From Mesorhizobium huakuii (GTDB lineage Bacteria; Pseudomonadota; Alphaproteobacteria; Rhizobiales; Rhizobiaceae): a stretch of DNA of 64,000 bases. This document shows positions 1-9,496 of the stretch, piece after piece (within the stretch, counting starts at the first letter, position 1; every line of letters begins with the position of its first letter). The notes under the pieces were generated by a model. That model had not been told where the DNA came from. It did no database searches and was given only the letters and a program-made list of their open reading frames with translations. The stretch covers positions 6,630,001 through 6,694,000 of the forward strand of contig NZ_CP050296.1 of NCBI RefSeq assembly GCF_014189455.1, read 5' to 3'. Position numbers and translations under genes: made by a program.

Positions 1-1116
1 CGCCCATAACGGCGCACAGGCCGGCCGCGCCATCGCCGAGGCGGAACCGACCTCGCCCTGGCAGCCGACCTCGGCGCCCGAAATCGAGGCATTGGTCTTG
101 ATGATGCCGCCGACGGCGGCCGCCGTCAGCAGGAAGTCGCGGATGCTGGGCTGATCAGCCTCGGGGTGGAAATGCAGCCAGTAGCGCAGCACCGCAGGCA
201 GCGTGCCGGCGGCCCCATTGGTCGGCGCGGTGACAACGCGGCCGCCGGCGGCATTCTCCTCATTGACCGCCATGGCATAGATCGACAGCCAGTCATTGGC
301 GAGCAGCGGATTTGGCCGGTTCTGCTGCCACTGTTCCTGCAGCTTGTCGTGGAGTTGCCGTGCCCGGCGGCGCACCTTCAACCCGCCCGGCATGATGCCG
401 TCCTGCGACAGGCCGCGGTCGATGCAGCTCTTCATGGCACCCCAGATGGCGTCAAGGCCGGCGTCGAGCTCCTCGCGCGACATCTGGGTTTCCTCGTTGA
501 CGCGCTTCATCTCGGCAATGGAAAGGCCGCTCTTGTCCGCCATCTTCAGCATCTCAACGGCGTTCTTGAAGGGATACGGCACCTTCTTGCCTTCGGTCGT
601 GACCGAGCCCTTGGCCTTCATCCGCTGCAGCTCTTCTTCCGAAACCACGAAGCCGCCGCCGATCGAATAGTAGATGCGCTTGAGCAGCAGGCGGTCACCG
701 GCATCGTAGGCATAGAACGCCATGCCGTTGGCGTGACCGGTGAGCGGTGTCTTGCGGTCGAGCACCAGATCGGCGGCCGGGTCAAAGCGATAGGATGGAT
801 GGCCCGGCGGCGTGAGCCGCTTTTCCAAGGCAATGCGCGCGGCGACGCCATCGGCCCGATCCGGGTCGACGGTCTGCGGCGTCAGGCCGGCAAGACCAAG
901 CACCACTGCGCGATCCGAGCCATGGCCAATGCCGGTATAGGCGAGCGACCCGTGCAGGCTAGCGCCGACGCGATCCACCGCGACACCGGCCGGTCGCGGC
1001 CAGTCGCCATTGAGGACTTCGTCGAGGAAACGGGCGGCCGCCGTCATCGGCCCCATCGTGTGCGAGCTGGAGGGGCCGATACCGATCTTGAACAGGTCGA
1101 AAACCGAAAGGAACAC
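1..1116 (-). CDS. sdaA: L-serine dehydratase (L-serine ammonia-lyase), 3' truncated and frameshifted
   Basis: Converts L-serine to pyruvate and ammonia in the cytosol using a [4Fe-4S] cluster. About 362 residues of a single-chain enzyme of roughly 460 are visible; the C-terminus lies beyond the window. The N-terminus has the family signature [13 protein letters not shown], and further on [17 protein letters not shown] and [12 protein letters not shown] are seen. The start is GTG at 1116, chosen because CAGGAG lies just upstream and the conserved [13 protein letters not shown] begins there. In the last ~27 bases the expected AAGL continuation appears only in the next frame, which implies a one-base deletion near 27-31. 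Divergent from the RutB-like gene. The assignment is secure. Confidence 0.88.
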   Translation of the reverse strand, partial: MFLSVFDLFKIGIGPSSSHTMGPMTAAARFLDEVLNGDWPRPAGVAVDRVGASLHGSLAYTGIGHGSDRAVVLGLAGLTPQTVDPDRADGVAARIALEKRLTPPGHPSYRFDPAADLVLDRKTPLTGHANGMAFYAYDAGDRLLLKRIYYSIGGGFVVSEEELQRMKAKGSVTTEGKKVPYPFKNAVEMLKMADKSGLSIAEMKRVNEETQMSREELDAGLDAIWGAMKSCIDRGLSQDGIMPGGLKVRRRARQLHDKLQEQWQQNRPNPLLANDWLSIYAMAVNEENAAGGRVVTAPTNGAAGTLPAVLRYWLHFHPEADQPSIRDFLLTAAAVGGIIKTNASISGAEVGCQGEVGSASAMARPACAPLWA

Positions 1117-1303
1117 GCTGTCTCCTGGAGTCACGTCGAGGACTACATATAGGAATTCCCGCGATGTTTCCGCTCTTTTGACAATCGCGGCGCAGCACCT
1201 GCCGACCTTGTTTGCTCCGGCAGCGACATTGATTGCCGGACCGTCGGGGCGCGGCTATTCTTTGCGTGACGCACCAGCGCGGTTTGCGGTTGCGGAGGGG
1301 GAC

Positions 1304-2002
1304 ATGATGCTCGTGTTGAATGCCAGGCCGAAACCAGTGCATATCGACCCTAAGAAGACCGCCGTGGTCGTCGTCGACATGCAGAACGCCTTTGTCTCGG
1401 CGGGCGGCATGTTCGACCTCGCGGGCATCGACATTTCGGGCGCGGCGCCGGCCATCGAGGCCAACAAGCGCCTGCTTGGCGTGGCCCGCGAGAACGGCGT
1501 GCCGGTGATTTACCTCCAGATGTCCTACCGGCCTGACCTCAGCGACGCGGGAGACCCCTCCTCGCCGAACTATCAAAAGGAATTGGGCATGGTGCTGATG
1601 CGTGAGCGCCCGGAGCTGCGCGGCAGGCTGTTGATCGACGACAGTTGGGATTGGCGGATCGTCGACGCATTGAAGCCCGAGCCCGGCGACCAGGTCATCC
1701 GCAAGTCGCGCTACAGCGGCTTTTGCAACACCGGCCTGGAAGCGTATCTGCGTGCCCGGGAAATCCGCTATCTCCTGTTCACCGGGGTCGCCACCAACAT
1801 CTGCGTCGATGCGACCGCGCGCGACGCCTACATGCTGGAATTCTGGCCCATCCTGATCGAGGACGCGATCAACCATTCCGGTCCGGACTTCAATCGCCAA
1901 TCGACATTGTGGAATTTCGAGAACGCCCTGGGATGGGTCACCAGGACAGACATGGTCGTCGAAGCCTTGCAAATGCAAGCCGCCGAACCCTTGCTGACAT
2001 AA
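1304..2002 (+). CDS. Isochorismatase-family amidohydrolase, RutB-like (peroxyureidoacrylate/ureidoacrylate type)
   Basis: 232-residue cysteine hydrolase of the isochorismatase superfamily. The catalytic triad is visible as Asp25 (VVVVDMQNAF), Lys134 (RKSRYSGF) and Cys167 (ATNICVDATARD). The flanking text (YSGF-NT, LEF, GPEF-like) is closest to RutB, which releases carbamate from (peroxy)ureidoacrylate in uracil catabolism. No other rut genes are nearby, so the substrate is inferred only from family resemblance. The reading frame extends upstream to 1010, over the start of sdaA, but ATG 1304 follows GGAGGGGG and is the sensible start. A short gap to the DUF599 gene suggests co-transcription. 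Confidence 0.8.
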   Translation: MMLVLNARPKPVHIDPKKTAVVVVDMQNAFVSAGGMFDLAGIDISGAAPAIEANKRLLGVARENGVPVIYLQMSYRPDLSDAGDPSSPNYQKELGMVLMRERPELRGRLLIDDSWDWRIVDALKPEPGDQVIRKSRYSGFCNTGLEAYLRAREIRYLLFTGVATNICVDATARDAYMLEFWPILIEDAINHSGPDFNRQSTLWNFENALGWVTRTDMVVEALQMQAAEPLLT

Positions 2003-2024
2003 GAAGCCAGGGTAAGAACAGAGC

Positions 2025-2744
2025 ATGGGCAATTCCTCCTATTTGTCGACGGCCGATCTCGCGGCGCTGGGCCTTTTCCTCCTCGCCTGGGTTCTGCACA
2101 CCCTCGCTTCCGACGGCAGGCTGGTCAGCCGGGTGTCGCTGACGACGGCGATGAATGCGCAGCGCGAAGCCTGGATGCGCACCATGGCCGAGCGCGAGAT
2201 CCGCATCGTCGACACCGCCATCATGAGCGGCCTGCAGCAGGGAACCGCCTTCTTCGCCTCGAGTTCGCTGATCGCGCTCGGCGGCTGCTTTGCCTTGCTC
2301 GGTGCGTCCGACCGGGTGCTTGAAGTGCTGAGCAACCTGCCGCTCGGCGGCGCGCCGTCGCGCCCGGCCTTTCAGATCAAGGTGCTGGGGCTGGTGCTGA
2401 TCCTGGCCTTTTCCTTCTTCAAATTCGGCTGGGCCTACCGGCTGTTCAACTATTGCTCGATCCTGATCGGCGCCGTGCCGATCCCGCACGGCGAAGCCTC
2501 GCGCAATCCGGTCACGCAAACGGCGGTCTGGCGCGCGACGCAGATGAACATGCTCGCCGGCAAGCATTTCAACTCCGGCCTGCGCGGCGTGTTCTTCTCG
2601 ATCGGTTATCTCGGCTGGTTCGTCGATCCGATGGTGTTCGTGCTGTCGACGCTTCTGCTGCTGGCCGTGCTGGTGCGACGCCAGTTCTTCTCGGCGGCGC
2701 GGCGCGCCGTCATCGGTCAGCCGCCAGGTGCTGGAAACGGCTGA
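2025..2744 (+). CDS. DUF599 family membrane protein
   Basis: 239 residues with four hydrophobic spans (about residues 10-28, 70-95, 115-135 and 190-222), typical of DUF599 inner-membrane proteins, whose function is unknown. The amphipathic stretch after the first span (MNAQREAWMRTMAEREIRIVDT) and the central NYCSILIGAVPIPHG are characteristic of the family. It starts 22 bases after the RutB-like stop codon and probably shares its transcript. Its 3' end overlaps the convergent YdcF-type gene by 28 bases. Confidence 0.75.
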   Translation: MGNSSYLSTADLAALGLFLLAWVLHTLASDGRLVSRVSLTTAMNAQREAWMRTMAEREIRIVDTAIMSGLQQGTAFFASSSLIALGGCFALLGASDRVLEVLSNLPLGGAPSRPAFQIKVLGLVLILAFSFFKFGWAYRLFNYCSILIGAVPIPHGEASRNPVTQTAVWRATQMNMLAGKHFNSGLRGVFFSIGYLGWFVDPMVFVLSTLLLLAVLVRRQFFSAARRAVIGQPPGAGNG

Positions 2745-3514
2745 TCGATGCGGCCGGAAAGCCAATAGGCGAAAAGCCCGATCCATTCGCGGAGCGCCAT
2801 AGTGGTGTTTTGCACGGAATCGATCGCATTGTCGCGAAACAAACCGACACCTTCCTTGCCAGACGTGTGATAGTCGACCGGCCATGGAACGGTTGGAAAA
2901 CCAGCCTTATCGAAAAGCGCCTTGGCTCGTGGCATGTGGAAGGCGGAGGTCACCAGAAGCCAGGTCTCGCCCGGCTTCGGTTCGACAAGCTCACGGCTGA
3001 AAACCGCATTTTCGTAGGTGTTGCGTGACTTGTCCTCGAGCACAAGACGATCGGCCGATACACCAAGCGGAACGAGCAGGCGGGACGCGGTGTCGGCGTC
3101 CCCCTCGGCGTCGATGAAAAACGCGCCGTGTCCGCCTGATATAACCACCTTGGCCTGTGGAAAGCGCCGGGCGAGGATTGCGGTCTCGACCATGCGGTCG
3201 CCGCTGCTGCCCAATTCGTAGCCGCCACGCGCTAAGTTGATGGCACCCTCGAAGCCGCCGCCGAGCACGACGATGCCGTCGACCTTTTGTGGCAGTGGCG
3301 GGCGCGGAAAGCGCTCCTCGAGCGGGTTGAGCATCATCGCGCCAAGCGACGTCCAGGTCGAAAGCGCCAGAATCAGGAAGGCGAGAACGCTGCCGGTGAC
3401 GGCCAACCGCCGCCGGCCGATCAGCCCGGCAATCAGCCCCGCCAGGAGCAGAAAGATCGTCAGGTTGAGTGGCTGGAGGAAGAACCAGAAGACCTTGGAA
3501 AGAAGGAAGAACAT
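2717..3514 (-). CDS. YdcF/ElyC family (DUF218) membrane protein
   Basis: 265 residues. Two N-terminal transmembrane spans (about 7-31 and 37-56) are followed by a DUF218 domain starting at VDGIVVLGGG (~78-87) and containing VVISGGHGAF and the SRNTYENA motif that is diagnostic of the YdcF/SanA/ElyC fold. E. coli ElyC affects peptidoglycan/lipid carrier metabolism; that function is not demonstrated here. A GAGGCG ribosome site precedes ATG 3514. Convergent with and overlapping the DUF599 gene. Confidence 0.8.
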   Translation of the reverse strand: MFFLLSKVFWFFLQPLNLTIFLLLAGLIAGLIGRRRLAVTGSVLAFLILALSTWTSLGAMMLNPLEERFPRPPLPQKVDGIVVLGGGFEGAINLARGGYELGSSGDRMVETAILARRFPQAKVVISGGHGAFFIDAEGDADTASRLLVPLGVSADRLVLEDKSRNTYENAVFSRELVEPKPGETWLLVTSAFHMPRAKALFDKAGFPTVPWPVDYHTSGKEGVGLFRDNAIDSVQNTTMALREWIGLFAYWLSGRIDQPFPAPGG

Positions 3515-3526
3515 CGCCTCACCCCA

Positions 3527-3621
3527 TTACAGCGCCACGTGGGCCTTTGGTGCACCAAGGACGCTGTAACACTTTGATTTTGCGTATAATCCCCCTCGAA
3601 AATCGATTTCGATTTTCGAGG
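3527..3621. repeat. Intergenic compound inverted repeat (two hairpins)
   Basis: Two adjacent palindromic structures fill the gap between the YdcF gene and gatA. The first pairs TTACAGCG (3527-3534) with CGCTGTAA (3562-3569) around a perfect 12-base palindrome TTGGTGCACCAA (3547-3558). The second is a perfect 13-bp stem, CCTCGAAAATCGA (3594-3606) with TCGATTTTCGAGG (3609-3621), and a two-base loop. The ordered tandem architecture resembles dispersed intergenic repeats of rhizobial genomes. It could also act as the gatA terminator. Confidence 0.65.
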
Positions 3622-3644
3622 TCATACGCTGGACGAGCGACCTC

Positions 3645-5210
3645 TTACCACCACTTTTCCGGCTGAAATGTGCCGGCCGCCTGCTCGATGATGGCAGCCG
3701 TCTGGAACAGCGTTTCTTCCTCGAACGGCCTGCCGATAAGCTGCAGCCCAAGCGGCAGGCCCTTGGGATCGAGGCCGGCGGGCACGGCGATGCCCGGCAG
3801 GCCGGCCATGTTCACGGTGACCGTGAAAATGTCGTTGAGGTACATCTTGACCGGATCGGCGGCCATATCCTCGTCGGCGATGCCGAAGGCGGCGGACGGC
3901 GTCGCCGGGGTCAGGATAACGTCGACGCCGGCGGCGAAGACGTTCTCGAAGTCGCGCTTGATCAAATTGCGCACCTTCTGCGCCTGCAGATAGTAGGCGT
4001 CGTAATAGCCGGCCGACAGAACATAAGTGCCGATCATGATGCGGCGCTTGACTTCGCGGCCAAAGCCGGCGGCGCGGGTCTTCTCATACATCTCGACAAT
4101 GTCCTTGCCCGGCACGCGCAGGCCGTAGCGGACGCCGTCATAGCGCGCCAGGTTGGACGATGCCTCCGCAGGCGCCACGATGTAATAGGCCGGCAGCGCG
4201 TATTTCGTATGCGGCAAGGAGATATCGACGATCTCGGCGCCGGCATCCCTGAGCCAGGCAATGCCCTTCTGCCACAGCGCCTCGATCTCTTCGGGCATGC
4301 CGTCGACACGATACTCCTTCGGGATGCCTACCTTCATGCCCTTGATCGGCTTGCCGATCGCCGCCTCATAGTCCGGCACCGGCCGGTCGACCGAAGTCGT
4401 GTCCTTCGGATCGACCGAGGCCATGGATTTGAGCAGGATAGCGGCATCGCGCACGTCGCGCGCAATCGGCCCGGCCTGGTCGAGCGACGAAGCGAAGGCG
4501 ACGATGCCCCAACGCGAACAGCGGCCATAGGTCGGCTTGATGCCGACCGTGCCGGTGAAGGCGGCCGGCTGGCGGATCGAGCCGCCGGTGTCGGTGGCTG
4601 TCGCGCCGGCGCACAGGAAGGCCGAAACGGCGGTTGCCGAGCCGCCGGACGAACCGCCCGGCACCAGCTGTGCATTGTCCAGGCTGCGCTGGGTCCTCGT
4701 GCCGCCGGCCGAGACGAAGCCGCCGTCGCCCTGATGTGTCGTCGGCATCACCACCGTGTCTAGGCGCGAGCGCCGCCACGGGTTGATGACCGGGCCGTAA
4801 TAGGAGGTCTCGTTGGACGAGCCCATGGCGAACTCATCCATGTTGAGCTTGCCGAGCATCACCGCGCCGTCGGCCCACAGATTGGCGGTCACGGTCGATT
4901 CGTAGCGCGGCTTGAAGCCGTCGAGCACGTGGCTGCAGGCCTGGGTGTGGACGCCTTCGGTGCCGAACAGGTCCTTGATCCCCAGCGGAATGCCTTCCAG
5001 CGCGCCACCCTCGCCCTTGACCAGCCTGGCGTCGGACGCCTTGGCCATGTCGCGTGCCTTGTCGCCGGTCACCGCGACATAGGCATTGAGCGCCGGATTG
5101 GCGCGATCGATCGCCGAGAGATAGGCCTCGGTGATCTCGGTCGCGGTGATTTCCTTGCCGCGCAGCTTGGCACGGGCCTGCGAAATCGTCAGTCGGGTCA
5201 GGTCGCTCAT
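3645..5210 (-). CDS. gatA: Asp-tRNA(Asn)/Glu-tRNA(Gln) amidotransferase subunit A
   Basis: Amidase subunit of GatCAB, which releases ammonia from glutamine to amidate misacylated Glu-tRNA(Gln) or Asp-tRNA(Asn). 521 residues from ATG 5210. The Ser-cisSer-Lys triad is present: Lys79 (GIKDLFGT), Ser187 (GGSSGGSA) and Ser211 (DTGGSIRQP). The two serines sit 33 residues later than Ser154/Ser178 of S. aureus GatA because of an insert at about 147-181, which I recall from other Mesorhizobium GatA proteins. An in-frame ATG 30 bases upstream lies inside the preceding gene and is less likely. The GNAT stop and this start share one base (TGATG), so translation is probably coupled. Confidence 0.96.
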   Translation of the reverse strand: MSDLTRLTISQARAKLRGKEITATEITEAYLSAIDRANPALNAYVAVTGDKARDMAKASDARLVKGEGGALEGIPLGIKDLFGTEGVHTQACSHVLDGFKPRYESTVTANLWADGAVMLGKLNMDEFAMGSSNETSYYGPVINPWRRSRLDTVVMPTTHQGDGGFVSAGGTRTQRSLDNAQLVPGGSSGGSATAVSAFLCAGATATDTGGSIRQPAAFTGTVGIKPTYGRCSRWGIVAFASSLDQAGPIARDVRDAAILLKSMASVDPKDTTSVDRPVPDYEAAIGKPIKGMKVGIPKEYRVDGMPEEIEALWQKGIAWLRDAGAEIVDISLPHTKYALPAYYIVAPAEASSNLARYDGVRYGLRVPGKDIVEMYEKTRAAGFGREVKRRIMIGTYVLSAGYYDAYYLQAQKVRNLIKRDFENVFAAGVDVILTPATPSAAFGIADEDMAADPVKMYLNDIFTVTVNMAGLPGIAVPAGLDPKGLPLGLQLIGRPFEEETLFQTAAIIEQAAGTFQPEKWW

Positions 5211-5665
5211 CAAAGGCTCTTTTCGTAAAACACCGACCACTCGGAATCGGGATAATCCAGCACCGGCCCGCAGCGCGAGAACCCGGCACGTTCGTAGACG
5301 GTCCAGGCGGCAGGATGACGGTCGCCCGTCTCCAGCACCAGCCGCTTCAGTCCTTCCTGCTTCGCCAGCGCTTCGACCCGCTTGACGATCTGAGCGCCGA
5401 TCTTGCGGCCGCGATGCGAAGGCCGCGTATACATGCGCTTGACCTCGCCAATGGCGTCACCATGACGCTTCAGCGCGCCACAGCCAATGGCGATGCCGTT
5501 GTCGCGGGCGATGAAAACGGTGGTGTCCTGGCCGGCCATCTGCTCGACCGTCAGATGGTAGCAATGTTCCGGCGGAGTCAGTTCGAGCAAGGTCTCGTTG
5601 AGTTCGTGGACCAGGCCACGCACATCGTCCTGCAGCGGCGTCTCGATGGCGATCTCGATGGCCAT
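5210..5665 (-). CDS. GNAT family N-acetyltransferase inside the gat operon
   Basis: 151-residue GNAT-fold protein. The acetyl-CoA binding segment is visible as [18 protein letters not shown] (about 82-99), followed by [21 protein letters not shown], the usual strand 5 region. The substrate is unknown. It sits 7 bases after gatC and overlaps gatA by one base, so all three genes are probably one transcript. The chosen ATG 5665 gives a normal GNAT length; upstream in-frame codons would run into gatC. Nothing in the sequence links it directly to tRNA amidation. Confidence 0.85.
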   Translation of the reverse strand: MAIEIAIETPLQDDVRGLVHELNETLLELTPPEHCYHLTVEQMAGQDTTVFIARDNGIAIGCGALKRHGDAIGEVKRMYTRPSHRGRKIGAQIVKRVEALAKQEGLKRLVLETGDRHPAAWTVYERAGFSRCGPVLDYPDSEWSVFYEKSL

Positions 5666-5672
5666 CGGCGCC

Positions 5673-5960
5673 TTACTCCACGACCTTCGGCACGAGGAAG
5701 AAATTCTCTTCGGTCGCCGGCGCATTGGCGACGATGTCGGCCGCCTTGTTGCCGTCGGTGACGACATCCCTGCGCTTCTTCATCTCCATCGGCGTCACCG
5801 AAGTCATCGGCTCAACGCCGGAGACATCGACCTCGTTCAACTGCTCGACGAAGCCCAGTATGGCGTTCAGTTCGCCGGTCATGCGTTCTGCATCCTCTTC
5901 GCTCACCGCAATGCGGGCGAGACGCGCGACGCGCTTCACAGTCTTGACATCAACGGACAT
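5673..5960 (-). CDS. gatC: Asp-tRNA(Asn)/Glu-tRNA(Gln) amidotransferase subunit C
   Basis: 95-residue small subunit that stabilises and links GatA and GatB. The full family pattern is present: [18 protein letters not shown] at the N-terminus, the [22 protein letters not shown] core, and the C-terminal [12 protein letters not shown] 5960 begins the conserved [15 protein letters not shown]; upstream in-frame sequence is not conserved. First gene of a gatC-GNAT-gatA operon. gatB is not in the window. Confidence 0.95.
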   Translation of the reverse strand: MSVDVKTVKRVARLARIAVSEEDAERMTGELNAILGFVEQLNEVDVSGVEPMTSVTPMEMKKRRDVVTDGNKAADIVANAPATEENFFLVPKVVE

Positions 5961-6040
5961 ACTTTTTGCCTCGGGAAAACCAGTTCGGGCTATAGCGGCG
6001 CGGCGCGCGGTGCGCAACATGCATCGTGCCAGGCATCGCA

Positions 6041-6898
6041 CTAGGCTGCCGTACTGACCTGGTCCTTGGGGCGGCGTAGCGGGTTGGGCAACTCGAACGA
6101 TCGCTTCTTGGACGAACACATGCCGCACGCGCCCTCGTCTTCCAGCGCGGCGAAGGCTCGCAATTCCGCATTGGAACAGCCGGGCTCAAGCGGCCGATAT
6201 GCCAGATAGGGATCCCACTTGTCGGAAAGCCGGTATTTTGCCTTCTGCATCGGCAGATAGGCGAGAGGCGCACACTTCCAGATCTGTCCGGCGTGGAGTT
6301 GCTTGCATTGGCGAGCCGGGCAGACTTCCCAACTGGCACGAGGATCGCCATCCTCGAACGGCGCCATGGAGCTGCCGAAGCCTTCGTAGCGACGGGTCCA
6401 GTTCTTGTCTGATGGGCGGATCTGGATATACAGCTCGTGTTCCCGGCGCCATGCCTCCAGCAGATCGAAGACCGGTTTCAATCTCTCCTGGTACTCCTCG
6501 GAGGCGTGATGAACCGAGACACTCAATTGGGTGTTGCCATCGGCGGCGAGAATTGCCGGCAATGTCGGATGCCGGTGCAGGAAAAAGCCGTTGCTGACGA
6601 TCTCTATGCGGGCACCCGACCAATGCCGCCGGACCAGCCCGACAAAGGCAGGCAGCTCCGGATGGATGGTGGGCTCTCCGCCCAGGATGGAGAACCAGGC
6701 AACGTCTATGCGCCGGCTCCACTGCCCCATCCAGCGGTCTGCCTCCTCGAGCGAGACGGTGCCGGAATGCCCGTGATTGGAGTAGTGCGAACAGCTTTCG
6801 CAGGAGAGATTACAGCCATGCGCGACATGCAGTTCCAGTTTTGGGAACACCAGCCGCTCATGGCGAAAAAGCGACTTGATGCGCTGCATCATGGTCAT
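6041..6898 (-). CDS. Radical SAM protein with Cys-rich C-terminus
   Basis: 285 residues. The radical SAM motif Cys29-x3-Cys33-x2-Cys36 ([12 protein letters not shown]) is followed by the SAM-binding [10 protein letters not shown]. The C-terminal half has further cysteines ([27 protein letters not shown]) that could hold an auxiliary cluster in the style of SPASM/twitch proteins. ATG 6898 overlaps the stop of the upstream secreted-protein gene as ATGA, which decides the start and indicates translational coupling. The substrate is unknown; the coupled gene product is the first candidate partner. Confidence 0.82.
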   Translation of the reverse strand: MTMMQRIKSLFRHERLVFPKLELHVAHGCNLSCESCSHYSNHGHSGTVSLEEADRWMGQWSRRIDVAWFSILGGEPTIHPELPAFVGLVRRHWSGARIEIVSNGFFLHRHPTLPAILAADGNTQLSVSVHHASEEYQERLKPVFDLLEAWRREHELYIQIRPSDKNWTRRYEGFGSSMAPFEDGDPRASWEVCPARQCKQLHAGQIWKCAPLAYLPMQKAKYRLSDKWDPYLAYRPLEPGCSNAELRAFAALEDEGACGMCSSKKRSFELPNPLRRPKDQVSTAA

Positions 6899-7311
6899 GG
6901 CAGGACAACGCCCTCGCACAGATAGTAGCTGCCGCTGTTACCGCTCGCCTCGCTTTCGTCATCGATCGGCCGGACCGATACGAGATCGACCTGCGTCGGG
7001 TTCATTTGCGTCACCGAGAGCACATCGGGAAAGACATAGCCCGGCTCCTGGCAGATGGCCGTCACCGCCCAGCTTGGCGAGCGTGTCGCCTTGCTGACCT
7101 GAACGAACTCGCAATTGTATTCGACGCCTTGCAGGCCGTGCGCCGACAACACAATGTTGCCGGCGTCGATCAGCGTCTGCAGCGTATCCTTTTTGGCCTG
7201 CGTGCAAAGCTCCTCCGATTGCAGATAGACGCCTTCGATGAAGTCATCCGCGGCGAGCGCGGGCGATGCCGCGACAAACATCGACACACAAAGAGATCGC
7301 CCCAACGCCAT
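6895..7311 (-). CDS. Secreted hypothetical protein coupled to the radical SAM gene
   Basis: 138 residues with a short signal peptide (LCVSMFVAASPALA, cleavage predicted before ADDFIEG). The mature chain has four cysteines (ELCTQ, YNCEF, AICQE, YLCEG), which could form two disulfides in the periplasm. I do not recognise the family. Its stop overlaps the radical SAM start as ATGA, so the two are made together. Whether it is a substrate or merely a neighbour cannot be read from sequence. Confidence 0.7.
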   Translation of the reverse strand: MALGRSLCVSMFVAASPALAADDFIEGVYLQSEELCTQAKKDTLQTLIDAGNIVLSAHGLQGVEYNCEFVQVSKATRSPSWAVTAICQEPGYVFPDVLSVTQMNPTQVDLVSVRPIDDESEASGNSGSYYLCEGVVLP

Positions 7312-7335
7312 GGATTTGTTCCGCTTTGGCTGTTT

Positions 7336-8043
7336 CTAGATCGTTATCGTTTCACCGATTTTCGTCAATGCGACCTTCACGCCGGATCCCTCCAGGCCGG
7401 CCTGGAATTTCTCAGGCGTCGGATCGATCATCGGAAACGTGCCGAAGTGGCAGGGGACGACCGTGTCGAACTTGAAGAAACGGCGGCAGGCAAGTGCCGC
7501 CACCGCGCCGCCCATGGTGAAGCGGTCGCCGATCGGCACGATGCCGATCTTTGGCTCATGCAATTCATTGATCAGCGCCATGTCGGAAAAGATGTCGGTA
7601 TCGCCCATGTGGTAGAGCGTCCGGTCATCCGGGAAATGCAGCACCAGTCCACCCGGATTGCCGAGATAGACGTTCCTGCCGCCGTCTTCGCCAAACGAGG
7701 AGGAGTGCAGCGCCTGGACGAAAGTGGTGGTGAAGCCACCGCAATCGACCGTGCCGCCGATGTTGCCGGGATTGATCTTGCTGCCGTCGGCGCCCTTGCC
7801 GACCAGATACATGCAGATCTCGAAATTGGCGACCAACTGGGCGCCGCTTTTGCCGAGCACTTCCAGCGCGCCGCTGATGTGGTCGTTATGTCCGTGTGTC
7901 AGCAGGACATGCGTAATCCCTTCGGCCGGCCCTTCCCAGCCGCCCGTCCAGGACGGATTGCCGATCAGATAGGGGTCGATGAGGATCTTGGCGTCGCCGG
8001 TTTCGATACGGAAGGCCGAATGGCCGTACCAGGTCAGTTTCAT
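7336..8043 (-). CDS. UPF0173 metal-dependent hydrolase (MBL fold)
   Basis: 235 residues of the metallo-beta-lactamase fold. The metal-binding HxHxDH motif is His50-Gly-His52-Asn-Asp54-His55 (LLTHGHNDH), with further ligands in FVQALHSSS, YHMGDTDIF and VPCHFGTFP. The N-terminal MKLTWYGHSAFRIE is typical of UPF0173 proteins, whose natural substrate is not established. ATG 8043 is preferred over the one three codons upstream because the conserved MKLTWYGH begins there. Confidence 0.9.
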   Translation of the reverse strand: MKLTWYGHSAFRIETGDAKILIDPYLIGNPSWTGGWEGPAEGITHVLLTHGHNDHISGALEVLGKSGAQLVANFEICMYLVGKGADGSKINPGNIGGTVDCGGFTTTFVQALHSSSFGEDGGRNVYLGNPGGLVLHFPDDRTLYHMGDTDIFSDMALINELHEPKIGIVPIGDRFTMGGAVAALACRRFFKFDTVVPCHFGTFPMIDPTPEKFQAGLEGSGVKVALTKIGETITI

Positions 8044-8168
8044 GCAATGCATTCCTCGATTTTTGCCGGGCCAGAGGATAGAACGCCGATGGCCCCGAGA
8101 TCAAAGGGTATAGTGTCCGCCGCGCCTCCGGAAGGACGCGTGCCGCTGAAAAAGACGAGGGAAAACCG

Positions 8169-8674
8169 TTGGCTGTCATCACGATTGAGCAATTGCCGGC
8201 ACGGCTCGCCGATGGCAGGACGCTGGCGGGGCTCGATCTCGGCGACAAGACAATCGGCGTGTCGGTTTCCGACCGGGGATTCGCCTTCGCGCATCCGCGC
8301 CCGGTCATCATGCGCAGGAAATTCTCGCTCGATGCCGCCGTGCTTCTGGCCTTGCTAGCGAAGGAGAATGTCGGCGCTGTGGTGATCGGGCTGCCGATCA
8401 ACATGGATGGGTCGGAAGGTCCGCGTGCGCAGAAATCACGCGCCTTCGTACGCAACATGGCGCAGCTGAGCGACCTGCCCTTCGTGTTCTGGGACGAACG
8501 GCTGTCGACGGTGGCGGCCGAAAGGACGCTGATCGAAATGGATTTCTCGCGCGCCAAACGCGCCGGCAAGATCGATTCGGCGGCCGCGCCTTTATTCTGC
8601 AGGGAGTTTTGGACCGGCTTCAGTCGCTCGCTGCATCCGTTCGAACGGAACCGGACCCTCCCAGCGCTGTTTAA
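8169..8674 (+). CDS. ruvX: RuvX/YqgF family Holliday junction resolvase-like nuclease, frameshifted near the 3' end
   Basis: RNase H-fold protein implicated in pre-16S rRNA 5' end maturation. The [15 protein letters not shown] active-site strand, [18 protein letters not shown] and the [10 protein letters not shown] motif are all present, as is the conserved KIDSAAA. After that the frame changes at about 8587-8590 (+ strand GCCGCGCC where GCCGCGGCC is expected). With one added base the protein continues [13 protein letters not shown] and ends at TAA 8672-8674; without it, a spurious tail runs to 8789. Start is TTG 8169 with GAGGG upstream. The 3' end overlaps the convergent small membrane protein gene. 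Confidence 0.85.
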
Positions 8675-8933
8675 GCCAGCCGGCGATTTCGCGGCGACGG
8701 CGGAACGCCCACAGCGCCATCAGCAGAAATCCGTCGAAGATGCACGTCTTCGCCACCATGCCGGGGATGATCGTCGGATCGATGCCTAGCATCTGGCCAT
8801 AGAGCTGGAAGAAGAAGTCGTGCATCTGCCGGCTGAGCATCACGTAACCGAAATTCATGTCATTGGCCGACAGATAGAACCATCCCCAGAACAGCGCCAT
8901 CGGAGCCGCCCAAAATGCGAAGATGTAGCGCAT
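8592..8933 (-). CDS. Small membrane protein (DUF6105-like)
   Basis: 113 residues. The N-terminus [22 protein letters not shown] is a transmembrane span, a second lies at about 60-77, and a basic segment ([16 protein letters not shown]) follows. The [22 protein letters not shown] stretch resembles a family common in Rhizobiales that I believe is DUF6105; the function is unknown. Its start shares one base with the stop of the upstream membrane protein (TGATG), so the two are likely translated together. Confidence 0.7.
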   Translation of the reverse strand: MRYIFAFWAAPMALFWGWFYLSANDMNFGYVMLSRQMHDFFFQLYGQMLGIDPTIIPGMVAKTCIFDGFLLMALWAFRRRREIAGWLKQRWEGPVPFERMQRATEAGPKLPAE

Positions 8934-9496
8934 CAGCGGCCTCCCTTCGCTTTAGGGCCGGTCCGGTTGGGGCTGGTCCGGCCTGATATCATGGAGAGCA
9001 GCGAATTGTGGGCCGCCGCCTTCGCCATGTTGTGCGCCGTGGCGTGGAAAGCAGCGTCCTCCGACACCGCTGCCGAGCGCCGCTCGGCAAGCATCGCGAC
9101 ATAAGAGACCAGAAGCGCGGCGAGTTGCACAGCGACGACCATGAACAGCCCGTTGATGCCTTGCGCAGCGCCGCCGATCAGGATCATCGACAGCACACCG
9201 GAAGCGGAAATGAAGGCGATGCGAACGACGCTGTCGGCGCCCGGGCTGGCCGCATCGTTGATCAGCGTATCGACAAAGGCCCAAAAGAACAGCACCGACA
9301 CGACCAGCAAGGCGATCGCCAGCGGCGCGACAACGACGATGTTTTCCAGATTGACGAAGCGGGCGCTCTCGACGGTCACACCGAGTACGCCGAGGGCTGC
9401 CGTGACACCGCGGTCTCCATCGATGCAGATCAGCGCCAGCAGGGCGAAAACGATCGCCCAGTGCACAGACAGAAAAGAGGTCAATACGTGTCGCAT
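8933..9496 (-). CDS. Hypothetical multi-pass membrane protein
   Basis: 187 residues from ATG 9496 with about four hydrophobic spans (residues ~5-25, 48-72, 88-112 and 115-135), followed by a polar, Ala-rich C-terminus (ATAHNMAKAAAHNSLL) and a basic tail. I do not recognise a family. The open frame extends to 9715, but the added N-terminus is Arg-rich with no family character, and ATG 9496 begins just before the first membrane span. The stop overlaps the next gene by one base. Confidence 0.6.
   Translation of the reverse strand: MRHVLTSFLSVHWAIVFALLALICIDGDRGVTAALGVLGVTVESARFVNLENIVVVAPLAIALLVVSVLFFWAFVDTLINDAASPGADSVVRIAFISASGVLSMILIGGAAQGINGLFMVVAVQLAALLVSYVAMLAERRSAAVSEDAAFHATAHNMAKAAAHNSLLSMISGRTSPNRTGPKAKGGR

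Noticed and set aside
8675..8789. C-terminal extension of ruvX to 8789
   Set aside because: It follows the one-base break, has no family character, and overlaps the antisense membrane protein gene.
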